A stretch of DNA of 64,000 bases from CATQHQ01 sp965243805. Lineage in GTDB: Bacteria > Gemmatimonadota > Gemmatimonadetes > Longimicrobiales > Gaopeijiaceae. The position numbers were made by a program, and so were the translations under genes. The stretch's first letter is position 1; every line of letters begins with the position of its first letter. Below the pieces are notes generated by a model. The model saw only the letters and a program-made list of their open reading frames with translations, was not told the origin of the DNA and searched no databases. Shown piece after piece: positions 53,456-62,227 of this stretch. Location: assembly GCA_965243805.1 (NCBI GenBank), contig OZ251577.1:2232001-2296000 (forward strand), given 5' to 3'.

Positions 53456-54613
53456 ATGGACCTGTCGAGTCTAGCAGTGTACAGGAACGCCGACCCCGTT
53501 CTGGCGCAAGCCGTCCGATGGGCGGACCAAGGGCGCCGGGTCGCGCTGGCCACGGTGGTGCGCACGTGGGGATCGGCCCCGAGGCGCGCAGGCAGTCACA
53601 TGGCCGTGACATGCAGCGGGGAGTTCGTCGGCTCGGTCTCTGGCGGCTGCATCGAGGGCGCGGTGGTCCACGCCTCCATGGAGGTGATCGAGTCGGGCGC
53701 CCCGCGAGCGATGGAGTTCGGCGTCACCAACGAGATGGCTTGGGAAGTGGGGCTGGCGTGCGGCGGGCGGGTGGAGCTCTTCGTGGAGCGGGTGTCGGCT
53801 GGGGGCGGTGAGTCGGAGGGGGCGGCCGACCCTGGGCTCGCGCTCCTCCGACAGGTCCGAGACGCGCAGGAGGAGGGCAGGGACGTGCTGCTGGCCACGC
53901 GCCTCCGCGACGGTCGCCGAGTGCTGGCGGAGGGCGCGGGCGCGGAGGGCGCGGGCGCGGATGGCGTGAGCGCGGCTGGACTGAGCACGACTGGCGTGAG
54001 CGCCGACGAAGGAGGGGTGCTGGGCGTTCCCGCCGCCCAAGTGCGGGCCGCTCTCCGCTCGGCCGAGTCCCGGGTGGCCGAGGCGCCGGACGGCCCCGTC
54101 TTCCTGCGCCCCTACGCCCGACCTCCCCACCTCGTGGTCGTGGGGGCGGTGCACATCGCCCAGGCGCTGGCCCCGCTGGCGACCGTCGCCGGCTTCCGGG
54201 TCACGGTGGTGGACCCTCGGGAAGGCTTCGCCACGGACCGCAGGTTCCCGGGCTCCACGATGGTGCGGGAGTGGCCCGACCAGGCCCTGCCGCGCCTGGG
54301 GCTCGACCACCGCTCGGCCGTCGCCGCCCTCACCCACGATCCCAAGCTCGACGACCCGGCCCTGCTGTCGGCCCTGGCCAGCGACGCCTTCTACGTGGGC
54401 GCGCTGGGAAGCCGCACGACGCAGGAGGCGCGCCGGGAGCGGTTGGCCGCGGCCGGGTGCTCGCCGGCGGCGCTGGACCGCATCCGGGGACCGATCGGGT
54501 TGCCGATCGGCGCCAAGACGCCGGAAGAGATTGCGCTGGCCACGTTGGCGGAGGTGGTGGCGGTGCTGCGTCTGGAAGGGAAGCTTGGCGTCACGCTCAA
54601 CCCTGATCAATGA
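53456..54613 (+). CDS. xdhC: XdhC/CoxI-family molybdenum-enzyme maturation protein
   Basis: 385 aa. The N-terminal XdhC domain shows VALATVVRTWGSAPRRAGSHMAV near 29-51 and GSVSGGCIEGAVV near 60-72 (conserved Cys). The C-terminal Rossmann domain shows HLVVVGAVHIAQALAPLA near 222-239, VTVVDPREGFAT and YVGALGSRTTQEARRERL. XdhC inserts sulfurated molybdenum cofactor into xanthine dehydrogenase-type enzymes, which fits the molybdate importer elsewhere in the window, though no such enzyme is encoded here. Between the domains a Gly/Ala/Ser repeat (EGAGAEGAGADGVSAAG) comes from short tandem repeats at about 53930-54010. ATG 53456. Confidence 0.88.
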   Translation: MDLSSLAVYRNADPVLAQAVRWADQGRRVALATVVRTWGSAPRRAGSHMAVTCSGEFVGSVSGGCIEGAVVHASMEVIESGAPRAMEFGVTNEMAWEVGLACGGRVELFVERVSAGGGESEGAADPGLALLRQVRDAQEEGRDVLLATRLRDGRRVLAEGAGAEGAGADGVSAAGLSTTGVSADEGGVLGVPAAQVRAALRSAESRVAEAPDGPVFLRPYARPPHLVVVGAVHIAQALAPLATVAGFRVTVVDPREGFATDRRFPGSTMVREWPDQALPRLGLDHRSAVAALTHDPKLDDPALLSALASDAFYVGALGSRTTQEARRERLAAAGCSPAALDRIRGPIGLPIGAKTPEEIALATLAEVVAVLRLEGKLGVTLNPDQ

Positions 54614-54640
54614 TTGATTGATCCCAAAGGAGACTCGACT

Positions 54641-55741
54641 ATGGAGCTGGTCACGCAGGCAAATCGCACCGTCATGGCGGCGGTGCTGGCGATCGTCGTC
54701 GCAGCCGCGGCATGCGCGGAACAGGAGCCTCCCGGTCCCGACCCAGTCGTTCCAGCGGGGCTCGAAGACGTCTTTCGCATCGAAGCGGTCGTAGAGATCG
54801 AAGAGGACCCCGCCGACTCGATCGCGGAACCGGGCTACTTCGTCGAGCGCGGCGACGGCGGCTTCATCCTGGGCGACCGGTTGGTCCCAAGAGTGCGCGC
54901 CTACGACGACAGTGGGAGGCTGACGGGGGTGTTCGGCAGGTTAGGCGACGGTCCGGGAGAGTTCGAGGGAGTCTCGGCCATCGCCGAGGTCTCGACGGGG
55001 CACATCCTCGTGCTCGACGGTGTGCAGCGCCGGCTCTCCTACCTGACAGGCGACCTAGTCTTCGACACGCTCATCGGCCTGCCGGGGTACGCATCGAACG
55101 TTCTGGCGTTCGGGTCGGATATCGTGGTCGTCATGGAGCCACTAGCCGAAGGTCCTGCACGGCTCGGCAGCAGCCCTCCGCGCGTCCACCGGCTGGCGGA
55201 CTTCGGTCGCGGCAGCATCCTGTGGAGCAGCTATTCGGCTCCGTTCACGGCTGTGGAGAGGCCGTACTGGCCGTCCTTTGCACGCACTCCGCTGGCAACT
55301 TTCGGCGATTCGATCATTGTCATGACGTCGCTCGTGTACCCGGCCACGATCCTCAACTCCGAGGGAACGGCCGTGGGCACTCTCGGCACGCCGTCCGGGT
55401 CATTCCAAAGCGTCCCCGTGTTCGATCGGGGTGCGTTCGGCCCCAGCGCCTACCAGGAGGACTTTGAGGACGGGGGCTTCGACCAGATTGATCGCATCGA
55501 CGTTGTGGCCGGGTCCCACATCGTCATGACGCGAGGCCGGACGAGGGGCCTGGCGCCCGGGTCGAGGATGTCTCACCAGTTCCTGGACGTCTACGACCGC
55601 TCTACCGGCGTCAAGCTCCACGAGGATGTGCCCTTGCCGGAAGGGTCGAGTGTGATGGGCGGCGGACGGTTCCTCTACCTGCTTCTGAACAAGGACTTTC
55701 CGCCGTGGAGAGTTGCCAAGCTGACGGTCAGGACGAGCTGA
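54641..55741 (+). CDS. 6-bladed beta-propeller lipoprotein
   Basis: 366 aa. ATG 54641 has AAAGGAGA ten bases upstream. The signal (VMAAVLAIVVAAAAC) ends in a lipobox Cys. The mature part has the NHL/6-bladed propeller pattern (VRAYDDSGRLTGVFGRLGDGPGEFEG, then AEVSTGHILVLDGVQRRLSYL) typical of Gemmatimonadota and Bacteroidota propeller lipoproteins. In Bacteroidota such proteins are often encoded with small exported peptides; a similar role is inference. Its stop abuts, base to base, the stop of the convergent DUF4249-like gene (55741/55742). A second propeller of the same family is at 59038-60267. Confidence 0.83.
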   Translation: MELVTQANRTVMAAVLAIVVAAAACAEQEPPGPDPVVPAGLEDVFRIEAVVEIEEDPADSIAEPGYFVERGDGGFILGDRLVPRVRAYDDSGRLTGVFGRLGDGPGEFEGVSAIAEVSTGHILVLDGVQRRLSYLTGDLVFDTLIGLPGYASNVLAFGSDIVVVMEPLAEGPARLGSSPPRVHRLADFGRGSILWSSYSAPFTAVERPYWPSFARTPLATFGDSIIVMTSLVYPATILNSEGTAVGTLGTPSGSFQSVPVFDRGAFGPSAYQEDFEDGGFDQIDRIDVVAGSHIVMTRGRTRGLAPGSRMSHQFLDVYDRSTGVKLHEDVPLPEGSSVMGGGRFLYLLLNKDFPPWRVAKLTVRTS

Positions 55742-56626
55742 CTACGTCCCGCCCGCACCGGTTTCGATCGCACGACTGCGGTGCAGGTACGAGCCCACGA
55801 CCCCGTAGCCTCCGACTACATTCTGCACCGGATGGACTTCGTGCAGATTGCCGCCGTCTCCCGTCGTGAGGAAGGCGTGGAAGTGACGGTCCACTGCAAG
55901 CATGTCCAGCATGGGAACCTTGCCTGCGACGTCCACGGCGTTTTGCGGAACCTGTCCCTGGAAGCTGGTGCCCTCGACTTCGGCGTACCAAGCTTGATCG
56001 CAGTTATAGCAGTTCCCGAATCGGCGTCGCACTCCCACGAAGTAGCGGTGCGCAGCTTCGCTCTCCGACCATGTTGCGGCCAGCGAGTGGGAGCCGGCGG
56101 TGCCCGACATGGTGGCGCGCTCGATTTCGAAGCCCCCGACAACCCGAGTCTCGCCGACCACCGGAGTGCGCCCGGCCGCCGTGGCCTCAATGCGATACGT
56201 AGCTCCGGGCTCCAGCACAAGCTCGGGCCGCAGGCAGTACCTTCCCACGCGATGGTACGAGCTGACTACTGAAGGCCCCAAAGCAACTGGCCACTCGGGA
56301 ACGAAGGAGTTGCACTCTTCGCCATGGAACAGCCCGCCTGCAGCGGCAGCGCGTGCGCTGTCCCATTCGGCGACCAGCGTCCACCCTCCAGTTGTTGGGT
56401 CCTTCCTGTGGATGGTTGCCTTGACCTCTGTGAGACGGAGGGTGGTATTGACGTCCACGGGCGCCACATCCACGAGGTGACGGGTCGAGTCGGGGTTCAG
56501 GAGGGCGTAGAGCACCAGTTGGTCACTGATCTCCGTCGGCTGCACCGGGAGTTGGTCGCAGGCCCACAGGAACGCGATCAGTGCGCCGAGACCGGCGAGT
56601 TGCCTTCTTCTGCTTCTGGTCGTCAT
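55742..56626 (-). CDS. DUF4249-like lipoprotein partner of a TonB receptor
   Basis: 294 aa. ATG 56626 has AGAGGAGAA upstream. The signal ends in a lipobox Cys (LIAFLWAC). The body is beta-rich: QLVLYALLNPDSTRHLVDVAPV near 35-56 and LVLEPGATYRIEATAAGRTPVVGETRV near 133-159 are typical of DUF4249 proteins, which are nearly always encoded next to TonB-dependent receptors. Two Cys-containing strands (FGNCYNCDQAWY) form a CxxC that could bind metal or form a disulfide. It lies 23 bases after the receptor stop and should sit on the outer membrane with it. Function in uptake is inferred. Confidence 0.7.
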   Translation of the reverse strand: MTTRSRRRQLAGLGALIAFLWACDQLPVQPTEISDQLVLYALLNPDSTRHLVDVAPVDVNTTLRLTEVKATIHRKDPTTGGWTLVAEWDSARAAAAGGLFHGEECNSFVPEWPVALGPSVVSSYHRVGRYCLRPELVLEPGATYRIEATAAGRTPVVGETRVVGGFEIERATMSGTAGSHSLAATWSESEAAHRYFVGVRRRFGNCYNCDQAWYAEVEGTSFQGQVPQNAVDVAGKVPMLDMLAVDRHFHAFLTTGDGGNLHEVHPVQNVVGGYGVVGSYLHRSRAIETGAGGT

Positions 56627-56649
56627 GGCACATTCTCCTCTTGCTTGGA

Positions 56650-58962
56650 TCAGAACTTGAAGTCGATGCCGATCGTTGGAAGGAACGGCAGCTGCTGCTC
56701 GTACGTGAAAATGTAGGGATCGTCCGGATCGAGGCCCGCGAGGCCAGCGGACTGGTAGAACAGAACGTTGGTGCGGCCAGTGACGTTCACGACGGACAGG
56801 TAGGGCGCGAGTTCCCACGTGTCCCAACGAAAGCCGTACTTTGCCGACACGTCGAAGCGGGCATAGGTGGGCAGGCGGCCCTGTGCGTCCGACCAAACCG
56901 TGAACACATCCGACTCGTTCAGCACCATCCCCGGCCAGGGCGGATCGACACCCTGGTGCGGGTCAAAGCGCAGGTTTCTGTAGCTGCCAGCCGGATGCCA
57001 GAACGGGCCGCCTGAGCCCACCGTGGCTCTGAGCGAGACGCCAAACCCGCGCGGCAAGTCGGCCGCCACCAGCGCTTCCACCTCGTGGCGGCGGTCCCAG
57101 TCCGGCCGGTACGTTTTGCCTGCACCGTTGTCGAGAGAAGCGTTTGCCCATTGGTACGACACCCATCCGCGCACGGGACCCGTGTGTCTCTGCACCATCA
57201 CGTCGATCCCGTAGGCGCGTCCGTCGTGATGCTCGATCTCGCTCGGGTCGCGGGCAACGCCGGCCCGCCAGTATGGCAAGCCGTCGAGGCGGCGGATCCA
57301 TCCGGTAGTGGCGAACGTCCAGTCTTCTCCTCGCCAAGCGTCCAAAGCGAGACTGGCGCCGTGGGCTCGAGATGCCGGCTGGTCCTCGCCGTGGACGAAC
57401 CACATCGGGGCTCCCGGCTCTCGGGAGAATGCGTCGCGGAGGGTCGACATGAACTGGTAGCTGCGGTCCACGCTCGCGCTGACGGCAAAGGCCCCCGTGC
57501 GATAGCGAACCGAAAACCGGGGCTCGACAAAGTTGCGCCCGGATTCGGTCTCCATGCTTGCCCGCACTCCCGGTGCGAAGCGAAGCGGTCCCAGCCACGC
57601 CTCCATCTCGGCAAACGCCGACAGGTGACGGTAGGACCGAGAAAGGTCTCCCTCGAAGGCCGCTCCCGCCCCGGAACTCCAGAGCCGCACCGGTCCTCCT
57701 TCGACAGATATCCCAGTTCGCGCGCCGATCCGTTCGCCCCGCAACGTGAGCCCAGCTCGTAGTCCCGCCACGGCGATTCGGTTGGTGGTCGAAGGATCCA
57801 TGGGCGTCCCGCCGTGGGACTGTCCGGCCCGGTACCGGCTGTAGTACGCCGTCACATCGGCGGTCGTGCGGTTGTCGCGCACCCACGACCACGACAGTGC
57901 CGACGCCAAGTTGGCCCACTCCGAATGGAACGAGGGCTGGCCCCATGCGGACTGAAAATCCCATGCAAAGTCGTCGTCCGATGCGAACAACGACCAACGT
58001 AGCCGATGCTTATCGGCGGGGTGCGCCTCCACACCGAAGTTGAAATCGGTGAACGAATACGGAACGTTGATGCGCGCCAGGCTGACAAACGCCTTGCGAC
58101 CACCGGCTAGCCATCGAACGTCGCCCCAGGGGAGGGTACCGTCGGCGGCCAGCCTTCCGCCGAGCAGGCTGAGCCCGCCGGCCAAGTTGACTCCGCCGTC
58201 GCCGCCGGAGCGCTGCCGCACGGACACGACCCCGGAGAGAGAACCGCCGTAGCGGGCAGGGATCGAGCCCCGGTAGAACTCGGTGGACTCGACCACGTCG
58301 GTGTTGAAGGTGCCGAAGTAGCCGTACATGTGATACGGCGCGAAGACGGGGGCGCCGTCCAAGAGCACCGCCACTTGGTCGCCCCCGCCGCCGCGCACGA
58401 AGAGTTCGCCGGTGTAGTCGTTGACGCTGGTAACGCCGGCCATGGCTTGGAGGCTGCGGAAGACGTCGGGCTCGGCGAGTGCGGGGACGGCCTTGATCTC
58501 GGCTTGGGTCACGCCGACCGCACCGACCGCGATCTCGCGTTCGAAGATGAGGCGGTGCAGTTCCCGGGAGGTCATCTGCCGGTCGACTTGGACGGTCAGG
58601 GCAGGTAGGGAGATCGCGGTGCGCTCCAGCGCGAGCTGGACGACTGCGCCGGCCGCTGGCACGACAAGTACTGTGTCCAGGTCGGCGTATCCCAGCCGCC
58701 TTGCCAGGACCCGAATGCGCCCCGTGCCGCCCACGCCGCTCGCCAGCCCATCGTCGTCGGTGAACTCCGTCGTGGAGTGTTCTGGGAAGGCGACCAGAAC
58801 GTCGCCCAGCGGCTCGCCCGAGGTGCGGTCCACGGCGCGGACGGCCCAGGCCCCCACGGGGGGGACCTGAGCCAGACTCGCCGCGGCCATGATGGCCAGG
58901 CACGTTGCCGTGCTGGCCAGTCCGAAAAGTGCTGCGAGGTGGTTCATCATTCGCTCCTTCAT
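56650..58962 (-). CDS. TonB-dependent outer-membrane receptor with N-terminal carboxypeptidase-like domain
   Basis: 770 aa. A signal peptide (near 10-31) is followed by a carboxypeptidase-regulatory-like/CNA-B-type domain (GAWAVRAVDRTSGEPLGDVLVAFPEH) to about 115. The plug domain spans about 125-250 (DVFRSLQAMAGVTSVNDYTGELFVRGGGGDQVAVLLDGAPV), followed by the barrel to the C-terminus, which ends in Phe (IDFKF) as required for outer-membrane insertion. The plug has the RGG and LDGAPV hallmarks. It takes up a siderophore, peptide or glycan; which is unknown. It is the third gene of the run Trx-lipoprotein, propeller, receptor, DUF4249-like. ATG 58962 or 58950 are both possible. Confidence 0.88.
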   Translation of the reverse strand: MKERMMNHLAALFGLASTATCLAIMAAASLAQVPPVGAWAVRAVDRTSGEPLGDVLVAFPEHSTTEFTDDDGLASGVGGTGRIRVLARRLGYADLDTVLVVPAAGAVVQLALERTAISLPALTVQVDRQMTSRELHRLIFEREIAVGAVGVTQAEIKAVPALAEPDVFRSLQAMAGVTSVNDYTGELFVRGGGGDQVAVLLDGAPVFAPYHMYGYFGTFNTDVVESTEFYRGSIPARYGGSLSGVVSVRQRSGGDGGVNLAGGLSLLGGRLAADGTLPWGDVRWLAGGRKAFVSLARINVPYSFTDFNFGVEAHPADKHRLRWSLFASDDDFAWDFQSAWGQPSFHSEWANLASALSWSWVRDNRTTADVTAYYSRYRAGQSHGGTPMDPSTTNRIAVAGLRAGLTLRGERIGARTGISVEGGPVRLWSSGAGAAFEGDLSRSYRHLSAFAEMEAWLGPLRFAPGVRASMETESGRNFVEPRFSVRYRTGAFAVSASVDRSYQFMSTLRDAFSREPGAPMWFVHGEDQPASRAHGASLALDAWRGEDWTFATTGWIRRLDGLPYWRAGVARDPSEIEHHDGRAYGIDVMVQRHTGPVRGWVSYQWANASLDNGAGKTYRPDWDRRHEVEALVAADLPRGFGVSLRATVGSGGPFWHPAGSYRNLRFDPHQGVDPPWPGMVLNESDVFTVWSDAQGRLPTYARFDVSAKYGFRWDTWELAPYLSVVNVTGRTNVLFYQSAGLAGLDPDDPYIFTYEQQLPFLPTIGIDFKF

Positions 58963-59037
58963 CCGGCGAGTACGTACTGGTGGATACCAGCCGGTCAGAA
59001 GAAGGTTCCCGCGCCGCCCGTCCTACCGACGACGGGG

Positions 59038-60267
59038 CTACTCGCGCAGCACAACCTCCCCGGTGCAGTTCTCCGGGTCCACCAGGAACCTCCTGACGGT
59101 CGTTCGGAGCCGATTCGCGCTGTCCTCGATTATCCTCTGGTCCAGCACGAACAGCTCTCTGTCCCGGAACGCCATGGCAGCCCTGCCCACATCGGAGGTC
59201 GGCAGGTAGGTGTCCAGACACTGCCTGCCGTCCAGGGCGATGCTGCTGACGTAGTACTTGGCTTCGAATCGGCGCCCTTCGATATCGATGTCCTGGTGTA
59301 CGGTGAAGGTGTTGCCGTCCTGGTCACGCGACAGATGCCCCAAGATCGACACGAGCTTGGCCAGTTCGTTCATGGGCGTCTTCCTCGGGTCCATCACCTC
59401 GACCAACTCCGTCTCGCTGGGAACGCCGCGTCGTGCACGAGCGGCAATGGGAATCGTGTCGGCGGTTTGCCCCATAAGGTCCGTCCGCACCAGAAACGGA
59501 CTCACAGCGAACCCAACAAGGAGACCGTCATCGGCCGCGTGGACACTGACGTGCCCCATTACGCCTCTGATCATCGGGTTGGCGGTGTACGGCATCGGGA
59601 GCGAAATCCGATCAGCTGATACGGGTACCCCGCTTCCTCCTTGGGACGCCAGCGTGAGCAACTCGTCAACGGTCCGAAACGCCAGGGCCTTGTCCGATCC
59701 AAGGTTGGCCCCAGCAAACCACAACCCACGAGAATCCGCCACGACCGTCGTAGGAGTTCCGGCGAGCCTCACCATTCCCCTGTGATCACCGGAGCGAAGG
59801 TCGAACAGCTCGAACTCCCTCGCGCGAGCGTCAACGACCCCCAGCAAAGTGTCGCCCACGACGACGGCGGGGCCCGCGTACTCGATCTCGCCCGGTCCAC
59901 GTCCCTGCTGGCCATACACGCGCACCGGTTCGCCGGTCCACGCAAACTTCGTGACCGTGTTGGCAAAGCCGTCGGTGATGTACAGCGAGCTGTCCGAACC
60001 CACAAGCAGGCTTATGGGACTGCCGACATGCAGGCTGTCGCTCTCGACCAAGACAACACTGTCTTGGAGGATCATCGCAGGGCCCGAGGGCTGCACGAGT
60101 TCGCTGTCTACGAGTGTGCCAACCTGATGGGCACTATCGGTCGCGTTCCGCACGGCCGTACTGTACGACCTGTAGCCGTCCATGTCCTCTTGCGCGCACG
60201 CACAGACGACGGCGAGCATCGCAATCAAGACGGTTCGCACGGCGTAGCTGATCGGCATCGTCGTCAT
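59038..60267 (-). CDS. 6-bladed beta-propeller lipoprotein
   Basis: 409 aa. The signal peptide ends in a lipobox Cys (LIAMLAVVCAC). The propeller is seen as SLYITDGFANTVTKFAWTGEPVRVYGQQGRGPGEIEYAG near 95-132 and later blades ending in the family form LFVLDQRI. This is the same fold as 54641-55741 but not a recent copy. ATG 60267 overlaps the stop of the upstream CxxC lipoprotein (ATGA), so they are coupled. The TonB receptor follows 75 bases on. A signal-input or ligand-presenting role on the outer face of the inner or outer membrane is inference. Confidence 0.8.
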   Translation of the reverse strand: MTTMPISYAVRTVLIAMLAVVCACAQEDMDGYRSYSTAVRNATDSAHQVGTLVDSELVQPSGPAMILQDSVVLVESDSLHVGSPISLLVGSDSSLYITDGFANTVTKFAWTGEPVRVYGQQGRGPGEIEYAGPAVVVGDTLLGVVDARAREFELFDLRSGDHRGMVRLAGTPTTVVADSRGLWFAGANLGSDKALAFRTVDELLTLASQGGSGVPVSADRISLPMPYTANPMIRGVMGHVSVHAADDGLLVGFAVSPFLVRTDLMGQTADTIPIAARARRGVPSETELVEVMDPRKTPMNELAKLVSILGHLSRDQDGNTFTVHQDIDIEGRRFEAKYYVSSIALDGRQCLDTYLPTSDVGRAAMAFRDRELFVLDQRIIEDSANRLRTTVRRFLVDPENCTGEVVLRE

Positions 60268-60815
60268 GGAAACACCTCTTTCTTTGCGTTGTGGTTGTCA
60301 TCAGTCCCCACAGGGGTCAGATGTGTGGAGTAGCGAAGGTGATCCAGCAAGCTTATTTGAGATTGCACACCGCTTGCAACATGCACCTGCCTAGATCCCA
60401 TGAATATGAAAGCTGTCGGAGGTACTGTATCTCTCAGCTTGTTCGCCAATACTCCTGCCGGCTGTATTCGGAGAAATTCAAGCTCTGCCGCATCTCTGCG
60501 AGTAGGATCACCGGTCAATACTAACTTGATATCTGCATCAACTTTTTTGCCAAGATCAAGCCATTCATACAATACGCTTGTACAGGAGAAGCACTGGGAA
60601 GGAGAATAGATCAGCAATACTGTTGTATCTGATGACAGGCTGATGATGTCACCAATCTCTCGACCGTCTGCAAGTTGCAATGACGTGACATCTTCATACG
60701 GTGCCGGGATCGAGCAGGCCGCAACTGCTACAGCGGCAATAGCCAGCCACAACCTACACGAAATCCAGCTGCAATTGCGCCCCAGGTGGGCCGGAGCAAT
60801 TCGGGTACGCCGCAT
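60264..60815 (-). CDS. thioredoxin-like CxxC lipoprotein, low-GC
   Basis: 183 aa. A signal ending in a lipobox Cys (LAIAAVAVAAC) is followed by a thioredoxin-like strand (TTVLLIYSPSQCFSCTSVLYEW) with the redox motif CFSC near 75-78, then PPTAFIFMGSRQV with a cis-Pro-like Pro-Thr. It probably reduces or isomerises disulfides outside the cytoplasm, like TlpA. GC is low (25/60 at 60541-60600), unlike the genes around it, suggesting transfer. ATG 60815 is used; GTG 60833 is possible. It is the first gene of the propeller/TonB operon. It has the right chemistry to act on a Cys-rich peptide such as that at 61907, but this link is inference. Confidence 0.68.
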   Translation of the reverse strand: MRRTRIAPAHLGRNCSWISCRLWLAIAAVAVAACSIPAPYEDVTSLQLADGREIGDIISLSSDTTVLLIYSPSQCFSCTSVLYEWLDLGKKVDADIKLVLTGDPTRRDAAELEFLRIQPAGVLANKLRDTVPPTAFIFMGSRQVHVASGVQSQISLLDHLRYSTHLTPVGTDDNHNAKKEVFP

Positions 60816-61028
60816 CGTTCTGGTGGTCGTCACCGGTGGGGACTCGCTCTTGTTCGAGTAGTTTCGCTGTCTTGACGACAGCTCCAATGCTTCCAAGCTA
60901 GTCCATTCGTCGGCAAGTGCAAGTGGACCGCCCTGAGGTCGGCCAAGCCGGCGGTCCAGCTTCGGCTCCAGCGGTGTCTTCGGCCCAAGGTCGCGCCGGC
61001 TTGACGTTCGCGCTACTCCGGCGTCTCT

Positions 61029-61053
61029 CGTCGTCGGTTCGAGTCCGACGACG
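61029..61053. other. tRNA T-arm-like hairpin (orphan)
   Basis: Nine base pairs (cgtcgtcgg/ccgacgacg) enclose a seven-base loop TTCGAGT, the consensus T-loop of tRNA. No matching 7-bp acceptor or anticodon arm is found 60 bases upstream. It is therefore a tRNA-3'-end-like fragment or a chance hairpin, perhaps an attachment-site remnant next to the transposase pseudogene. The 1.1-kb gap 60816-61906 also holds that pseudogene; no other gene is seen in it. Confidence 0.4.
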
Positions 61054-61235
61054 GCAGGGTCCAGATGTGTGTTGCCCGGAAGTCTCTGCCTGCGTCCCGT
61101 CATGGTCGCCCCTTCGGCCGTCCCGGGACCGCAAACCCCGGCACTCTCGCCATCCTTCCGGACAACGTCGCGAACGAAGCGGCGGTCTCTCCAGGCGAAT
61201 CGCAGCGTGCGCCTCGGCGTCTTGGGCAGGAGGTC

Positions 61236-61829
61236 GCTCGCGGCCCAACGGCTCCGCCGCCAAGTACCGCTCCTCGACCCGGAAGCAGACACTGCCGTCG
61301 AGGTGCCGTTCTACCACGAGCTTCGTTCCCGGATCCACTCCGACCGCCGCCCGCTCCAGCAACTGCCAGTATCGGTTCCAGAACCGGACCGTGAAGTCGC
61401 TGGCCACCACCCCGCGTGTCTGTCTCCGCGAAGAGCGCATCGAGGTTCATGTCGGCTGGCAACGGGCGGTGAGCGTCGCACGGGTCTCCACGCGCAACCG
61501 TAAACCGCTCCGCGCCGTTGTCCCGCTCCACGAACCGCGCCGTCTGCAACCCGCTCGTCGCGTCGTCGTGAATCGCGATCAGCACCAGGTCGTCCGCGCC
61601 GCGCTCCTCCAGCCAAGGGTGCACCGAGCTGTCCCACTGGCACAGCTCCCCCACCACCGCCCGTCGTGGCGGCCGGCTCCGTGCTCGCGCGCTTCCGCTG
61701 CCGCTCCACAGCTCCGCGTCCCGCATCCAGCGCCGCACCGTGCCCTCCGTACCGCCGCCGGAGGCCGGGGCGGCGGCGGATCACACACCTGGAGTTGCGC
61801 TTACGGCCCAACGTGCTATCTTCTGCCAT
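61236..61829 (-). pseudogene. ISNCY-type transposase remnant
   Basis: Reading several frames on the minus strand gives pieces of one protein. RRWMRDAELW, then VVGELCQWDSSVHPWLEERGADDLVLIAIHDDATSGLQTARFVE, matches the catalytic start of ISNCY transposases (GELxQxDxSxHxW, IDDAT). DAHRPLPADMNLDALFAETDTR follows in the same frame, then VVASDFTVRFWNRYWQLL and LVVERHLDGSVCFRV after a one-base shift near 61405-61410. The middle, with the rest of the DDE core, is deleted and the start is scrambled. No terminal inverted repeats were found. It is non-functional and marks past mobile-element activity beside the low-GC CxxC gene. Confidence 0.62.
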
Positions 61830-61906
61830 GTTCCGTGAGGCGGGCTGACGGTACGTTGCCGTCACAGTGCCTCCAATTTACGCATCGAGTGGCATGGAGG
61901 TGAGGC

Positions 61907-62113
61907 ATGAACAAGAAGGTCCTGATGCTGGCAGGGCTGGCAGTGGTGATGGTCGCCGCCATCATCTTCCAGACAACCGTATCCGCTCCCGTGGCGGAGG
62001 CCCAGTGGCCATGGCCCCAGTGCTACGATACCTGGGTGGACTGGTTCTGGAACCGGTGCTGGGACCCGTGCCCGTTCGGGAGCTGGTGCAACTGCATAAC
62101 CTGCGAGTTCTAG
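61907..62113 (+). CDS. small secreted Trp/Cys-rich peptide
   Basis: 68 aa. ATG 61907 has GGAGGTGAGG directly upstream. The first 32 residues are a classic signal peptide (MNKKVLMLAGLAVVMVAAII, cleavage likely after AEA). The predicted mature part is about 36 residues with six Cys (mature positions 7, 19, 23, 29, 31 and 34) and seven Trp; it begins QWPWPQC and ends CNCITCEF. Six Cys allow three disulfides. No known family is recognised. It could be a bacteriocin, signal, metal chelator or structural peptide. It follows the transposase remnant and precedes an exported dipeptidase gene by 114 bases. Being too small for confident calling, it is supported by the strong ribosome site and the signal sequence. 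Confidence 0.68.
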   Translation: MNKKVLMLAGLAVVMVAAIIFQTTVSAPVAEAQWPWPQCYDTWVDWFWNRCWDPCPFGSWCNCITCEF

Positions 62114-62227
62114 CGGGGACTGCGGATGTATTGAGCCGGTCCGGCCCGTAGCCGTCGTCGGCTAGTGGCATGTTTTCCGGCGCATCGCCACTGGCCAACC
62201 CCGTCGTCTGCGCCAGAGGATTCTACA

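Noticed and set aside
60990..61060. A complete tRNA gene
   Set aside because: Only a T-arm is convincing; acceptor and anticodon stems do not form.
60917..61903. Plus-strand long frame in the 60.8-61.9 kb gap
   Set aside because: Low-complexity Arg/Ser/Pro translation; the transposase remnant on the other strand explains the region.
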